From: Centroberyx gerrardi
Taxonomy: Eukaryota; Chordata; Actinopteri; Beryciformes; Berycidae
DNA: 64,000 nucleotides
Direction of reading: 5' to 3'
NCBI RefSeq assembly: GCF_048128805.1
Contig: NC_136005.1
Location: forward strand, 13,163,975 to 13,227,974
Positions 1 through 12,340 of this stretch are shown piece after piece (the first letter of the stretch is position 1; each line of letters begins with the position of its first letter). A program made the position numbers and the translations under genes. The notes under the pieces were generated by a model. That model ran no database searches and had not been told where the DNA came from. It saw nothing but the letters and a program-made list of their open reading frames with translations.

Positions 1-3000
1 AAGCCAGGCCGAGCAGCTTTTCTGCCCTGTCTCCCGGGGGATATCCCCCTGCTCCGGATTAGGTGGGAGTGGTGGTGAGTTGAGGATGGAGGGCGAAGGA
101 ATTGAGGAATGAATGTTTCAAAGTGCAGAGGCCTGGGCACTGACTCACTTTCCTGTGTGAAGTACCTCCCTTGTTTTTCTCTCTCTCTCTTCTCTCTCTC
201 TCACTCTCTGTCTCTTCTGACTTCTGCACTGCGCCATGCAGCAGCATCTGGTTCAACTTTAGGGAGATGTTTATATTCCTGTCCAAGTACCCTTTTATTA
301 CATTGGGAATGGAATTAGATGTTTTGTTTGTTCGCAAAGGGCAAATAACAATGCCATGCTGTTGTCGTGTCCTCACATACAGTACACAAAATTGGCTTTT
401 TCTTGAATTTATTTTCTATGCTTTCAAAATAAAATCATACAGTATTGAATTATGCAAAGGAATTTGTAGGGAACTTTGACACCACAGCTCTAACACTGGC
501 ACACAAACATATTGGTCAGATCTTGTCATCAGGCACACAGACATGGCCTCATTGTGGCCCACTGGAGTTGGTTTTGTTTGGGCAAAGGGAGGCTTCTGTC
601 TGTTGATGAGGCCCTCAATGCAGTTGAGTTTCTCATCATAGGGAATATGCAGGAAATATACTGTATTCCAGATATTAAACCTAAACTGTTTAATCTATAC
701 CTCATTATGTAGGATATATGGGAAAAATATAATGTCCAAGGCAATGGTTGCCATACCTTTATGGAGTCTGAGACGTCTGTAAATTCTTTTGTGACCCACA
801 CAATAAACCAAACCAATGTCTCTGGTCATGATTTAAAAAGTGGCAACCCATGAGGAATTTGCAGTGAACACCCATTGGGATAAGGAGTTTGGCACACCTT
901 GGGGTACATATCTTGAAATGGCTGTGGTCTTCAATAAAAACAAAACACTGAAAAAGATCGAGACAGCAATTTTCATACATTTTAAGTATCCAGGAAAACC
1001 ATCCAAATAGATAGATATCTGTAGTTCAAGACAAATAAAATCCTGCAGGCTCACTCACTGTAGTCAGTATGACTGTGTAATATCTTGGACAGGAACAGCC
1101 TAATCCCAGTATATCATTACACCACAGGCCTCTGACTGACGTCGGATATGATGTGCCCCTTGTCACACAATGGAGGTGGTGGCATAACCGCAGGGTAAAC
1201 GTATGAGCCATTTTAAGGCTATTCTAATTACACCAAGCATGAGACCTCAGGGATTCTTTGCACACCATGCTCTATATTTCAATCTTTTTTCTGCACATAA
1301 TGGGGTGTTGTGTGGGCAATTAGATGCCAGCTTCACTTCCTGAAACAGGGGAATGGGATTCTGTGTGTGTGTGTCTAAGCACTGGGGGCTGAAGGGGATT
1401 ATAGTGTATATATATATCTATGTAGGACATTCACTGCTGGAGTCTGGATTTTATGCTGTGGGTTGGTGTATGTTTGTGTGTGTGTGTGTGTGTGTGTATT
1501 CATGTGTCTGTCATGAGTGTGTAGGTGTGGTCATGGCTGTAGTCCTCCCGCTGATGTATCACGCACCTCTCTGGGTTTCTGGAGCTCACCTGTTATGAGC
1601 ATGGGATCAATCTCACACATTGCATCATAACCTCTGGCTGAGTTGTTTATATCCCCGCAAACACATGGAGCTATAATGTGACGCACACACTGACATTTCA
1701 GAGATGTTTGGTCATTTTGCTCTGATATGTCAAGCTTCTTTCTCAACACAGAACATCCGCATGGTGTCTCATTTCCTCCGAACCGCCTTACAACTTCCAG
1801 TAAGTTAACAGCCAACAGTTGATCTGAGCTGATGTTGTGATGAAACCAGGCGCTGTGGAGTGTTCGGAGACCACCCACTCTCTGGATCACGCCACTGGAT
1901 CGTAAACAGCTCCGGCCCACACAGCTGAAATTAATAGATATCAGATCTATCACTCCATCAGAAAATATCTTTCTCAAGCACTATTTCCCGGATTTACTTT
2001 ATTTCATGGCATGTCTTTCAATTGTATAAAATCTTCCATATGCACATTTCATTTAACTTTTGACAATTGATCATCATACTGACAGAACAGGCCATATATA
2101 TTAGAGCCTGGCCTAACCCTTATTATTTCATATTGCTACAAACAACTCTATTTGATTTCTGAGAAATTATCTTCATGGTCTCTGATTTTAGAATCTACAA
2201 AGGTAATGTAATTTGTGGAAATTTAGACTACTAATCAGCTGGATTGTCTTGGTAGATAAATGTTTAACAACCAACTCTTTTGTCTGGATGAACATGACAA
2301 GATAATCTAATCAGACAGTACCAGACCACTTACACAGTGAAATTGTCAGTGCTAATTTCACTCTGAAAATGTTAAAATCAACACTGCCCACATTTATGAG
2401 TCCAATCAACACGTATTAACACTCTGCTGGGTATAGGAGAGAAGAAAACTATAGAAATAATGTTCAACACTGTAATTTCATCCCCTAGATTTTGTGGTAG
2501 AAGCATAACTGGGACTAACTATCATCAAATCAAGCTTTTAGAGGTTCAAGATGAAATCTTTAGACCATGGCTGTTACCAAATGCTTTCTCAAAGCACACT
2601 GCTCTTAAAAAGATGTCTGCCAGCTGTAGCAGACAACAAAATTGGTATTTAATTGGTTCAGAGAAACCTTGCACTGTGTTGCCAGGCTTGGCAAGTAAAC
2701 TAACTTCACCACCACACTCCAAACAACAACAACTCCACACAGGAGTCAACTACAAATGAACAATGTTAGTGAGTTGGTAAGGATCAGGCCGTCAATATTA
2801 GAGATCGGCAGAGTGAGGAAGTTGTGTGCAAATGCTAATTGTCCCTAATTAGGCTTGTTGAATTGTTTCATTTCCTGACCGTGTCCTCTGGGACGGCCTC
2901 TCTGGCTCTGGGTGTCTGTGTGTGGTCTGGCCAATATGTAGTAATATCCGTAGCAGAAGGACAAAGTACTGGAAATACAATATAATGTTCTGTAAGGTTT

Positions 3001-3825
3001 TGTGAAATCCAAAATATTTGATGAACCCACTTTGGTATGGTGTTTAATGAAGGTTTAAGTAACCTCTTAGACTCTCCAGGGGTCTTTGCGTGTTTGGGAA
3101 CAGATGTGTGCCTGGGACAAGTATTGCGTGGGATTGATGCCCTGCTTTGGTGATGACAAGGTCATTGAATTAAGTCTGGTTAGTCTACATGTTGAAATAT
3201 CAAGCTGCATAGCTGAGAAGATTTCAATGAAGTGTGATAATTAAGCAACACTTCCAAAACTTGACTCAGAGTCAATTTGTGCAATTTGAGGCTTGGGAAC
3301 ATACCAGGCCATGACCATAATTTCACATCAATTTTCAGGTGGCTCTCACATAGACACAAGGCAGTAATACCCTTTTTTATAAGCGTTGGCCCGATGGAGA
3401 GCCCAAATACCTGCTTATTTATCACGGAAAGTTGGTTGAGCTCTCTCATAGTTGTCATGCATTGTATTTTGACATGTGCAAATTCAGCAAACACAAGAGT
3501 GGGAATTCTGCTTGTTTCAGATTTTCCTTACATTTTACATTACCAGCAGTTTTTTTTTTTTTTAGTTAGAGCCACAATAGCCACTAAGACACACTTGGTC
3601 AAATCAACTGTGAGGAGGTCCTCTGCTTGTCATGGCATGACAACATACCACCAATGAAGTCTGCAGGCCCATATGGTATCGATTCCCCCAAACTACAGAA
3701 TTGTACCTCTTGTAAACAGGCTGGTCAGTTTTAGATTAGGGGACTAACTGCATGGTGTAATTAGCTCCACTGTTCAGTGTAGAGGCAACAACAGTAAGCG
3801 ATACAACTCTGTGAGGAAATACACA

Positions 3826-3876
<51 letters not shown>

Positions 3877-4040
3877 TCCTCTATCAGGTGCTCTCCAGAA
3901 ACCCAAACAGAGAGGTGATAGGCTACATCAGCAGAGGGACTACAGACATAAGCACACCCACATTCTCATGTGCATGTGTGGGTGTGTTACACCTTTTTAC
4001 AGTTTTTACAGTTTTCCCACACCCTACCCCCCCGCATGCG

Positions 4041-4123
<83 letters not shown>

Positions 4124-5021
4124 CAACAAAAACGTATCTTTCTCATCATCTATTCACTGTCTAAGGTGCAATTGGTGAGTAGTAATTGTACTGTTTTGTG
4201 TTTTCTCTGCACTCAGTATTGAGAAAGCCCATTTACCACATCTGCTATGACTAATAAACGGTGCACTTGATAAGAATCAGATTCTATTTCAGTCCATATG
4301 TAATCTCCAATTAGAATTCAGAATCAGATCCCCAACAAATTCAGAAACAGGCAGAGTGAAATCAAAAAACTCTGAACTAGAATCACATTTATGGCACACT
4401 GTCCATGATTGATATTAAAATCCCATAGTTGCCTGACCAACTAGCTGCCTGTCAAGCATCGTTGTGAATGTGCTTATTTGTTGAAGTGAAGACTTTGCAG
4501 ATTATATATAATGGATTACAACACAGTCAGACACAGCACTCTGACTAGTTACATGATCAGGACAAATCACCATAATCTAGTGAAACAATGGGTCAAGGAA
4601 GGCAGATAAAATCAAGATCCCTGGAGTAATAAGGGAACATCTGCAGTGAGTGACCACAAACACTATGACAAAGAAGGTTGGACTTACGCTGCTAATTGCG
4701 CACATATGTTCCTCTAGCAACATCTATATTTTGTTAGCTGCTTAGTGATGTAATTTCAAACACTAGTGTACCAATGCAGTACCATGTGATTTTTTTTTTT
4801 TTTTTACTCTGTGACACAGTGCCTGATCACAAGCCGAGTGGAAAAACACTGTAGACGGGACACATCATCCAAGAGGAGAAGTGAACCTGCTGTGATTCAA
4901 ATGTGAGCATATATCCTAACGTGTTGACAAGGTATTATGTTTATTTCTTTAAGAACAATTCTTTCCATCGCTAATGTTGATCTTTACAGCTTTCTTGCTG
5001 TCTCTCCAGGGATCTTACAGT

Positions 5022-5057
<36 letters not shown>

Positions 5058-7700
5058 TGCACAGCTCTTGTGATGCATGACCTTAACGAGAGTGTGTCTA
5101 GAGGGAGACAGAGTCCTCAATGGGTGGGACTGAAAACAAGTGACGCATGACTAAGAGGCCCAGGAAGTTCCAGCGGGCGGCTGTTATTGCTGTGTGTGTC
5201 TGTATGTGTGTGTGTGTGTGTGTGTGTGAGTGCGATCTAGGGGCCCAGTGGAACTGTGTAGGGCATTCCCGGCTGGAACGTCTGGAACAGCTCTATGGAG
5301 CGACAAAAGCAGCAGTGTCCCTTGCAGCATATCAGCCTGCTGCCTTGCTTTATTGCTTCTTATGCCATGTGAAATAGAACAAAACAGTAATAAAACTAGG
5401 TATAGGCAACAACAAATATTGCATTCTCTAAGTCATTGTATTTGTATATGTGTGCATGTGCCTGTGTGTGCAGTTTGATATTGTGTGATATATTTTAGCA
5501 GTGTGATAAAGTGCTGTGAAATAATACACAATAAGTGCCTCAGCATCTTCTGTGTTAAGTTTCCTCATCCACATCACAGACTGGAGTGTTTTAGAAGCAG
5601 GCCACAGTTTAGTATTACACGACCTCAATAGCAGTGCTGTTCACTGGCAGAAAAATGTTTTTTGGTCAAAACATCACAAGTCCAGATTAGCAGTGACCTG
5701 AACTACATGATGTGGAAGGTACTAAGTCTGGCAAAGTTGTTTTCTGCTGCTCACATGACCTGTCTCTGACCCAGTCACTCACTCCCCAGATTGGATTGCA
5801 ACAATGAGCAGTGGACTGGGACGGCGGTGACGCACTGGGTGCAGAGGGACAATAGCTTACCTCAGCCAGGCAGACATAGCAAATCTCAGTGCTATCAGAC
5901 CCTCTCTAATCTCAGCCCATGGGACAGCCGTGTCTTTCCTGCTCCCACATGGCCAGATCAGACACAACACTGGGCGAGAGGACATTAGGACCTAACTAGG
6001 TTACAATGTGGCCTCTGCTGTGAGGAAACAGCCAGACTCATTACAACTAATCATATCTATGTTATGTGTTCTAGGTTGGGAAAGTAATCCATTGTTTCAC
6101 TTTGGAAATTTATGGTATTTATGGTAGGCACAACATAAGAGAAAAGATTTTTGTGCATAATAGTGACTTTTTACACTCCAGTATTTTGGCAACATGCATT
6201 ACATAAAACACCTTTCGTCCAAATCTACAGGCCTATAAAACACCTTAGTGCTTTCCAAATTGGAGCCCTCCTCAGCTATTTATTTCTAATACCCATTGTC
6301 TCTGCTCCACATTACTGTATATCCATAGGAAGTTGGTTACAGACATCTGTGTTAAAAATGGAGTCCAGGGCTAAGCATGAAATTATACATAAAATCAGGC
6401 CAGACGGCTTGAGAGCTGTGATTGGCTGTGAGACACTCAGATGGGAACTCCTACTTACTCTCAACATGTGGTGCCAAGCAGAGATAGTCCTTAAGTGAGC
6501 ACAGTAAACTCAATACCCCTGCATATTGGACATCTTACAAACCTGCCACAGTTAGCCATAAATCAGCAGTTACAGTGATAGCATTAAAGATACCTGTGAA
6601 AAAGTTAAATATCAAGGACAATTTTATTTACAGCTCCAAAAAGAAAAACACACCTGGAGCCTTAACTGGTTATTATCAATCATTTCCCCTCCACTTCTTA
6701 TATAACTCCTCTCTTAGACGTTCACAGCTACCTAAGGAGCACCAGTGAGGCCTTGAGGATGTTCATGTAAAAAGAATGATGTCTTTCCCATGTTAGCAGT
6801 TAAATATTCACTGGTTTATTTCTCAGATCTGACACTTGAATTAAAATTAAAGATTCAAAACAGTATTGTCCATTGATGCAAGGATTAAATAAAAACCCAT
6901 GTGTGACTTGATGTATGGCTCATAAAAAAAAAATAGACTACAAAATACTTTTAAAACATCAAGTATGCCTGTTGGGCTGAAGAGGTGGTTGTCCAGGGTC
7001 CAATGGAAAAGTAACACATGTTGCAAGATAAATCTAGTGCAATGCCAGATAGCAAAAACACATCTCCGGTTTTCATGTAGCTGGGGAAATGTAATGTGGC
7101 AACATGCAGTGAATGGGCAGAGCAGGGGCCCTGAACCTGACTCATAAGACATGAGCTCAGAGGTGTGGAGGGACAGCATGCATGTGTGGTGGTCAGTGAT
7201 ATGGATTTGTTGGAAGATTAGCTGGTCTATCTTATACCTCAGAAAACAGGGTCCTGTTCATGGCTGAGCTTTTTCCATGGATGCAATAAGTGCTAATTTT
7301 CCAAACTTTCCAAGGCATGTTAATTTAGACACAGTGTAGAATGATTCAAGATCATATAAAAATGTAAACTGCAAGGATATCGAGAACTTGCTGTATCCTC
7401 ACCATACGTGTCTCTCACCCCCCAGCTTCACTGGGAAATACAGCACCACAGCACTTGATGCACAAAGGCACCACCATGTGGCAATATTTTATAACGCAGA
7501 ATAGCGGTTCTCTCAAACTGCAAGGGAAATGTTTAGGTCGTGACAATAAACGTCGGCTACAAACGCACAATTTCAAGAAAATCAACATTAACGTACAATC
7601 GCATAAAATATAACACGATGCGATACTGATCTTCAAGTGTATCATCCAGCCAACTATTTTCCAATACCTGATGTTCATCTCGTAGGCTAGATGGAACTAC
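1..7700. other. Non-coding flank upstream of rnf126
   Basis: No exon of a recognisable gene was found in this stretch on either strand. It holds simple repeats: a CT-rich tract near 178-215, TG runs at 1475-1497, 5024-5053 and 5193-5228, CA runs at 3827-3868 and 4043-4122, and short T homopolymers near 3550 and 4790. The open frames present (for example 1531-1977 on the minus strand and 3277-3657 on the plus strand) show no domain I know. The first ~60 bases are GC-rich and could be the edge of something outside the window, but nothing can be read from them. Confidence 0.6.
4043..4122. repeat. (CA)n microsatellite, about 40 units
   Basis: This is an uninterrupted CA dinucleotide run of about 80 bases and one of the longest perfect microsatellites in the window. 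A second CA run lies 175 bases upstream at 3827-3868. The apparent His-Thr or Cys-Val open frames here come only from the repeat. Confidence 0.97.
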
Positions 7701-7801
7701 ATAGTCACTTCTATCACATGTTCGTCGTATTTTCCAGGAAGGGAATATTGTCCTTTTCGGGGCTCCGTAGCCACTACTCCTCTAGTGTTTAGAGGCTAAA
7801 G
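7700..7801 (+). promoter_or_regulatory. rnf126: Putative rnf126 promoter-proximal region and 5' UTR
   Basis: This is the sequence immediately before the rnf126 start codon. It contains scattered CpGs and no clear TATA box, as expected for a housekeeping gene. The start codon at 7802 has an A at -3 and a G at +4, a good vertebrate initiation context. The transcription start cannot be fixed from sequence alone. Confidence 0.4.
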
Positions 7802-7876
7802 ATGGCTGAAGCTCCTCCATGGCCCAGCCGGTTCTTCTGTCACAGATGTTCAGCAGAGATTAGTCCTCGGCTCCCC
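7802..7876 (+). CDS. rnf126: rnf126 exon 1: start codon and first zinc-finger cysteines
   Basis: The exon encodes residues 1-25 beginning [10 protein letters not shown], with the CHRC half of the zinc finger. The donor is GTAAGT and the intron follows in phase 0. The MAEA start matches the family start. Confidence 0.92.
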
Positions 7877-10800
7877 GTAAGTAGCATGAACGAAAAGTAA
7901 GAATAGAGACCGACAAAAGAGAAATACGACAGCCGCTGTTCTTGCTCAAGTGGAGAGCCTTATACCAGTGTAGCCAACAGCTAGCCAGCTAACATTAGCT
8001 GCCTCCTATGAGTCCAGTCTATTCTATCATGCTAACGCTACCTAATGTTAGCTACTTAGCTATCTAGCTGGCCCATCAGTGTAACGTTACAAAATATGTG
8101 TTGCTTAGCTACTTGACATTTGTCTACCGCAGCTAAGTGATAAAAGTCGACTACATGTTATGCATACGGTTATCAACCTGTTAAAACATTTAGCACATTT
8201 ATTGGTTGATTTTGCGAGGTGGGATTACAATTACACTTAAGGTACACTAGCTTCGTTTGTTAACATTACCTGTAACATAGTATCTGATCATCATATATTG
8301 ATCAAACTTAAATGATGTATGTAACACTGCACCTTAAGCTAAACAGGTTAGTCTGCCTTAAACCTCCATGTATAGTCACCTGTGCTGAATGATCCTACAG
8401 TAAAGCAGCAACAATACCGCTGCATTCTTGTGTGCTTTGCTATTCAGTAAGCCTCACCAGTAGCATGCTGTCACAGGCTGGAATGATCTGTCATAGAATA
8501 GTAAAGGTGTCCCTCACAATGAAATAGATCAGCCATAGGTTTCCCCAATTTGCTGTGGTCGTGATTAACCCCTGATAGAACTGGATGACAGATGGATGAT
8601 GTGATTATTCATGTTTGGAATGGCCTGTGCATTACCATATTTGGGGTTAGACAATCAGATATTCATCCTTTGTTTGTTTGCAAGATAGATACACACTCAT
8701 GCTTGAACATGTTGAGGGGAGTGATGTGTGATCATGTGCTTAAAAGAAATAAAAACATAATTGCAATATTGACTTCTGTAGAGCAATTTCCAACTCATAC
8801 AAGAGTGCTGTTACCATAATGTGAAAATGAATGAATACAATGAAAAATGTACATTGTATTCATAGAATTAGCGGTACAGGTTTTTATGTCAGTATTGCCA
8901 GCCCAATTAATGCTAAGCCTGCTGTTGGATTCTTCTGTTTTGTTTACAGGACTACACGTGTCCAAGATGTGAGTCAGGATTTATTGAGGAGCTACTGGAG
9001 GAGAGAAGGTGTGTATAAAGCGTATTTACTGAGGCCAACTTCCCTGATCAAGTTACCTTTTTCCCCATTTATAATTACTATGTCATTGAGAGATTCAATA
9101 TAAAGCGTCTGTCAAAATGTTAATTAAGAGTGATAAAACGGCATAAATTTAAAATCCCTCAAATAATTCTTAAAATAATAAGTCTAGACCTAACTTGTAA
9201 ACTATTTGTCTCCTGTTTAGTGCTGACAATGGCTCCATGTCGTCCATCTCCAGCGGGGACCAGAACCAGCAGCCTTTTGAGGTTTCTGAACTCATTCTTT
9301 AATCAGACATCTCTGTCAGATACCCTCCTCTGTGCTTCTGAGTTACATAATACTGTCAGTATTTCCCAAAAATCGTTTCCATTGGCATTTTTTGCTGACC
9401 TGGGTTATCATAAAAATGTAACGTCCAGCACATGATCTACTGCATAACGCATGTTACAAGTCATCTTGGGTTTAAGTTGACATTGTTTAATCACAGATGA
9501 ATACTATACTTCAGCTTTATATGTATGTAAGAGATGTCAGGTCATTCTGTATGAAGCCTTTTCATGATGGAAAACAGGGGCTGCGCTGCGCTGATAATGT
9601 TATCTTGGTAAACAAGGAAGTATGTCAGCATGCATTCTAGAACACTTCCATTGGGGTGAAATTTGACCCGAGCTGACACGGCCCTCAGCCTTCTAGTGTG
9701 TTCTATTGACCGTAAATAGTTGTGGTTAGCTGTAGACTGTAGAGAAATCACGATGCTCTACTGGTTTCTACCATTGAGAAGTCAATCTGTGTGCGTTTGT
9801 CTTTTTTGTGTCAGAATGTGGACCAGCACTTGTTTACATTCCCTTCGGGCTACGGCCAGTTCGCCCTGGGCGTCTTTGACGACAGCTTTGACTTCGGGGC
9901 TGGACTGGGAATGGAGGACAACCGTGATGCTGAAAACCGGCGGGAAAGGGAGATGGCGTCACGGCAGCGATATGGCGCCAGGCAACCCAGGGGTCGTCAT
10001 GGCTCCCGACGGCAAGCAGGGAGGCATGAGGGAGTGCCCACTTTAGAGGGGTAAGGTGCTCAGTCAGTGACTTGAGGGACTAGTTTTTATTCTCACTCAC
10101 CCTTGATTAATGTCATTTGTCAGTAGTCTCTCTTCCCCTGGGCTTTATTTATGACTTCCCTTATAGCACATTGTCTTAACACACAGGGCAAAGTTTCATT
10201 TCTCCTTCTAATACATACGTATCATATCTGTATGTTTTGTTCTCTTACGTAGAATCATTCAGCAACTAGTGAATGGAATAATTGCACCTACTGCAGTGCC
10301 AAATATTGGTGTTGGACCCTGGTGAGTATCTGGAGCAGAGCAATAATAAACTAGAAAGAAAATCAACAAACAATTTGCTTTCTTCCAGTTATTGTTCTAA
10401 TGTTAAGTTATTCTTTTGAAAGGGGCGTTCTTCACTCAAATCCTATGGATTATGCCTGGGGTGCTAACGGACTAGATGCAATTATAACACAGGTATGTTT
10501 AACTGTTTTTCATAGTGAATACCTTGCTCATATAGTAGAACAGATTTTTTTGCTCTCAATTCTTAACTTTGATTTAACAATTTATGTGCCAGAACATCTC
10601 TGGTCAGTAAGATGCATACAACACATTTTTCAGTTAATTTTTCTCCTTTCCGCCTCTAGTTATTAAACCAGTTTGAGAACACGGGACCGCCGCCTGCCGA
10701 CAGGGATAAAATAAAGAGCCTCCCTACAGTACAAATCACAGAGGAGCATGTTGGTAAGTTGGAACATCATGCTCAACTCACTGCACATTGTGGCAACTCA

Positions 10801-11316
10801 CAAACTCCTGATAGGAGTGAAAATACTCTCGCTTTTTGTGTAAATGCCTCATGTTACTTGACAGGTTTGGTGTGTTTTTGACAAGATAGTATTTGAACAC
10901 ATTATTAACTTGTATCTTTCAGCCTCAGGTTTAGAGTGTCCAGTGTGTAAAGAAGATTACAGCGCTGGAGAAAATGTGAGGCAGCTTCCATGCAATCACA
11001 TGTTCCACAATGACTGCATCGTGCCCTGGCTGGAACAGGTAATACACATCTCTATACTCAGCCAGTCAACCAAAACAATGGAGAAAAAAAACAAAAACTA
11101 ATTTTCAGTAATGACACTCTTTTTACTGCTGTTTTTCTCCAGCATGACACCTGTCCAGTGTGCAGGAAAAGCTTGAGTGGACAGAACACAGCATTGAACC
11201 CTCCAGAACTATCAGGGATGAACTTTACCTCCTCCTCCTCCTCTTCATCTTCCTCTTCCTCTACTCCTCAATCTTCAAGCTCAACCAGCAATGAGAACTC
11301 TGCAGATAACTCATAA
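7802..11316 (+). CDS. rnf126: RNF126, RING-H2 E3 ubiquitin ligase (complete, 9 exons)
   Basis: The coding exons are 7802-7876, 8950-9008, 9221-9281, 9815-10050, 10253-10321, 10423-10492, 10660-10753, 10923-11038 and 11143-11316. They join in frame to 317 residues, close to the ~310-326 of vertebrate RNF126. An N-terminal zinc finger is visible as C13-x2-C16 and C29-x2-C32; in RNF126 this binds BAG6 and ubiquitin. The RING-H2 has the full ligand set C227, C230, C245, H247, H250, C253, C264 and C267. The tail is a poly-serine stretch. In known orthologues the protein ubiquitinates mislocalised hydrophobic proteins delivered by BAG6 in the cytosol, and also acts on receptor trafficking. The central block ending in [15 protein letters not shown] is the RNF126/RNF115 signature. 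I prefer RNF126 over RNF115 because of overall similarity and because bsg and hcn2 are neighbours, as on human chromosome 19. The largest introns are intron 1 (7877-8949, 1,073 bases) and intron 3 (9282-9814, 533 bases); both hold only unique sequence. Confidence 0.95.
8950..9008 (+). CDS. rnf126: rnf126 exon 2: second half of the zinc finger
   Basis: The exon encodes [15 protein letters not shown], carrying the second CxxC pair. The acceptor is TTTACAG and the donor GTGTGT; it ends with two bases of a split codon. Confidence 0.92.
9221..9281 (+). CDS. rnf126: rnf126 exon 3: Ser/Gln-rich linker
   Basis: The exon is 61 bases long and encodes a linker containing [18 protein letters not shown]. 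It restores phase 0. The acceptor TTTAG and the donor GTTTCT are the least typical pair of this gene, so this boundary is slightly less secure. Confidence 0.82.
9815..10050 (+). CDS. rnf126: rnf126 exon 4: conserved central region
   Basis: The exon encodes 78 residues from [19 protein letters not shown] through [19 protein letters not shown] to HEGVPTLEG. The VDQHLFTxPxGYGQFAxGxFDDSF block is the family signature. The donor is GTAAGG. Confidence 0.95.
10253..10321 (+). CDS. rnf126: rnf126 exon 5
   Basis: The exon encodes [13 protein letters not shown] and continues to VGVGPW-type sequence at the end (here IGVGPW). It opens after TTACGTAG and closes at GTGAGT with a split Trp codon. Confidence 0.93.
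10423..10492 (+). CDS. rnf126: rnf126 exon 6
   Basis: The exon encodes [18 protein letters not shown] and AIITQ, the most conserved stretch before the RING. Its acceptor (TTTTGAAAG) lacks a strong pyrimidine tract, but frame and homology fix it. The donor is GTATGT. Confidence 0.93.
10660..10753 (+). CDS. rnf126: rnf126 exon 7
   Basis: The exon encodes [20 protein letters not shown] and then [11 protein letters not shown], the linker into the RING. The donor is GTAAGT and the exon ends one base into a codon. Confidence 0.94.
10923..11038 (+). CDS. rnf126: rnf126 exon 8: first six RING-H2 ligands
   Basis: The exon encodes [10 protein letters not shown], then [18 protein letters not shown]. 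It supplies C227, C230, C245, H247, H250 and C253. The acceptor CTTTCAG and donor GTAATA are used. Confidence 0.96.
11143..11316 (+). CDS. rnf126: rnf126 exon 9: last RING ligands, poly-Ser tail, stop
   Basis: The exon encodes [17 protein letters not shown], completing the RING with C264 and C267, and then a serine run coded by TCC/TCT repeats at about 11228-11280. The stop is TAA at 11314-11316. The serine tract is family-typical but likely to vary in length. Confidence 0.95.
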   Translation, partial: HDTCPVCRKSLSGQNTALNPPELSGMNFTSSSSSSSSSSSTPQSSSSTSNENSADNS

Positions 11317-12340
11317 AGAAAACAAAAACAAAAACATTCCTCCATCTCACCCCGTGAGCTGTCTATCGCTCCTATAGGCTACCATACGTCAAAGTGGTGA
11401 CCTCCAGTCTCTCCCTGCTGTAGGGTGGGGACCTGAGTGCCTCTGTTTCCTCGGCAGGAGCACTCAAGCCAGATTCAGGAGTGAAGTGATATGTGAGATC
11501 CATGTGTTTCTGCCCCTCCTGTTGCTCCCTCCGCCGTCAGGAATCTGAATCGAGGGAAGGGCGGAGGCCTGGACTGCGCCTCCTGTCAGGGAGGATGTGG
11601 AGAAGGATGGGAACCTCGAGGCTCTGTCTGCCTGAATCACCTCACACAACAAGAGAAAGCAAAGGAATCCAAAGGTGGAAGACTTGTGACAACAAGACAG
11701 TTGCTGATTTTTTTTTTTTTTTTTTTTTTAAATCTCCAGAGTTGTATGATTTTAAAGTGACACACTTTTGCTAGTGAAGGAGAAAGAAATGTACATTTAT
11801 TCCTTTTATAAGTAGCATCCATATCAGCACAAGTAAAATGACTTAAAGTGCACTGTTTAAGTGTGTATGTAAGTTTCTCCATGGTTTGGATGGATATGAA
11901 ATTTGAAACCTTTTGTTCAACAAACAAAATTACAACAGCCTATTTAATTATTATATTATTAATATCCACTTGTTGTTTTTTCATTACCTGACACTGCACA
12001 GGTACAGCTGTTTGCACTTGAAATGATGAGACAAAATGCAGTAATTTTGTGTTATTTGGATAATGACTTGGATATTCATTACTGAATTACCCACAAAGGG
12101 ATTTTTCATTATCTGTTAAATGCTAGCCTGAATCTGAATCAGCTTTTCATATTATTATACATGATCAGAACATTTCAGTGCATTTGGCTTTTTAACTTAA
12201 AAATAATTGATTTTTTTTTCAAAAGTTGCCAGTAGATAAACATTTGATTTGCAGTCTGATTATGTAAAAAAAAAAAAAAAAAAAAAAAAACAACATAAAA
12301 TGAACTGATATTAAAATAAATATATTTGGGTGCTACCACT
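11317..12340 (+). other. rnf126: rnf126 3' UTR (putative)
   Basis: AT-rich sequence follows the stop. It carries a T tract near 11709-11729 and an A tract at 12267-12290. An AATAAA hexamer at 12315-12320 is the best polyadenylation signal before the next repeats. The true 3' end is inferred. Confidence 0.5.

Noticed and set aside
3277..3657. 126-residue plus-strand open frame
   Set aside because: Its composition is hydrophobic and random, with no domain, no splice context and a poly-T run coding for poly-Phe.
3888..4222. His-Thr and Cys-Val repeat open frames
   Set aside because: They are translations of the CA microsatellite in three frames, as are many similar frames through the window.
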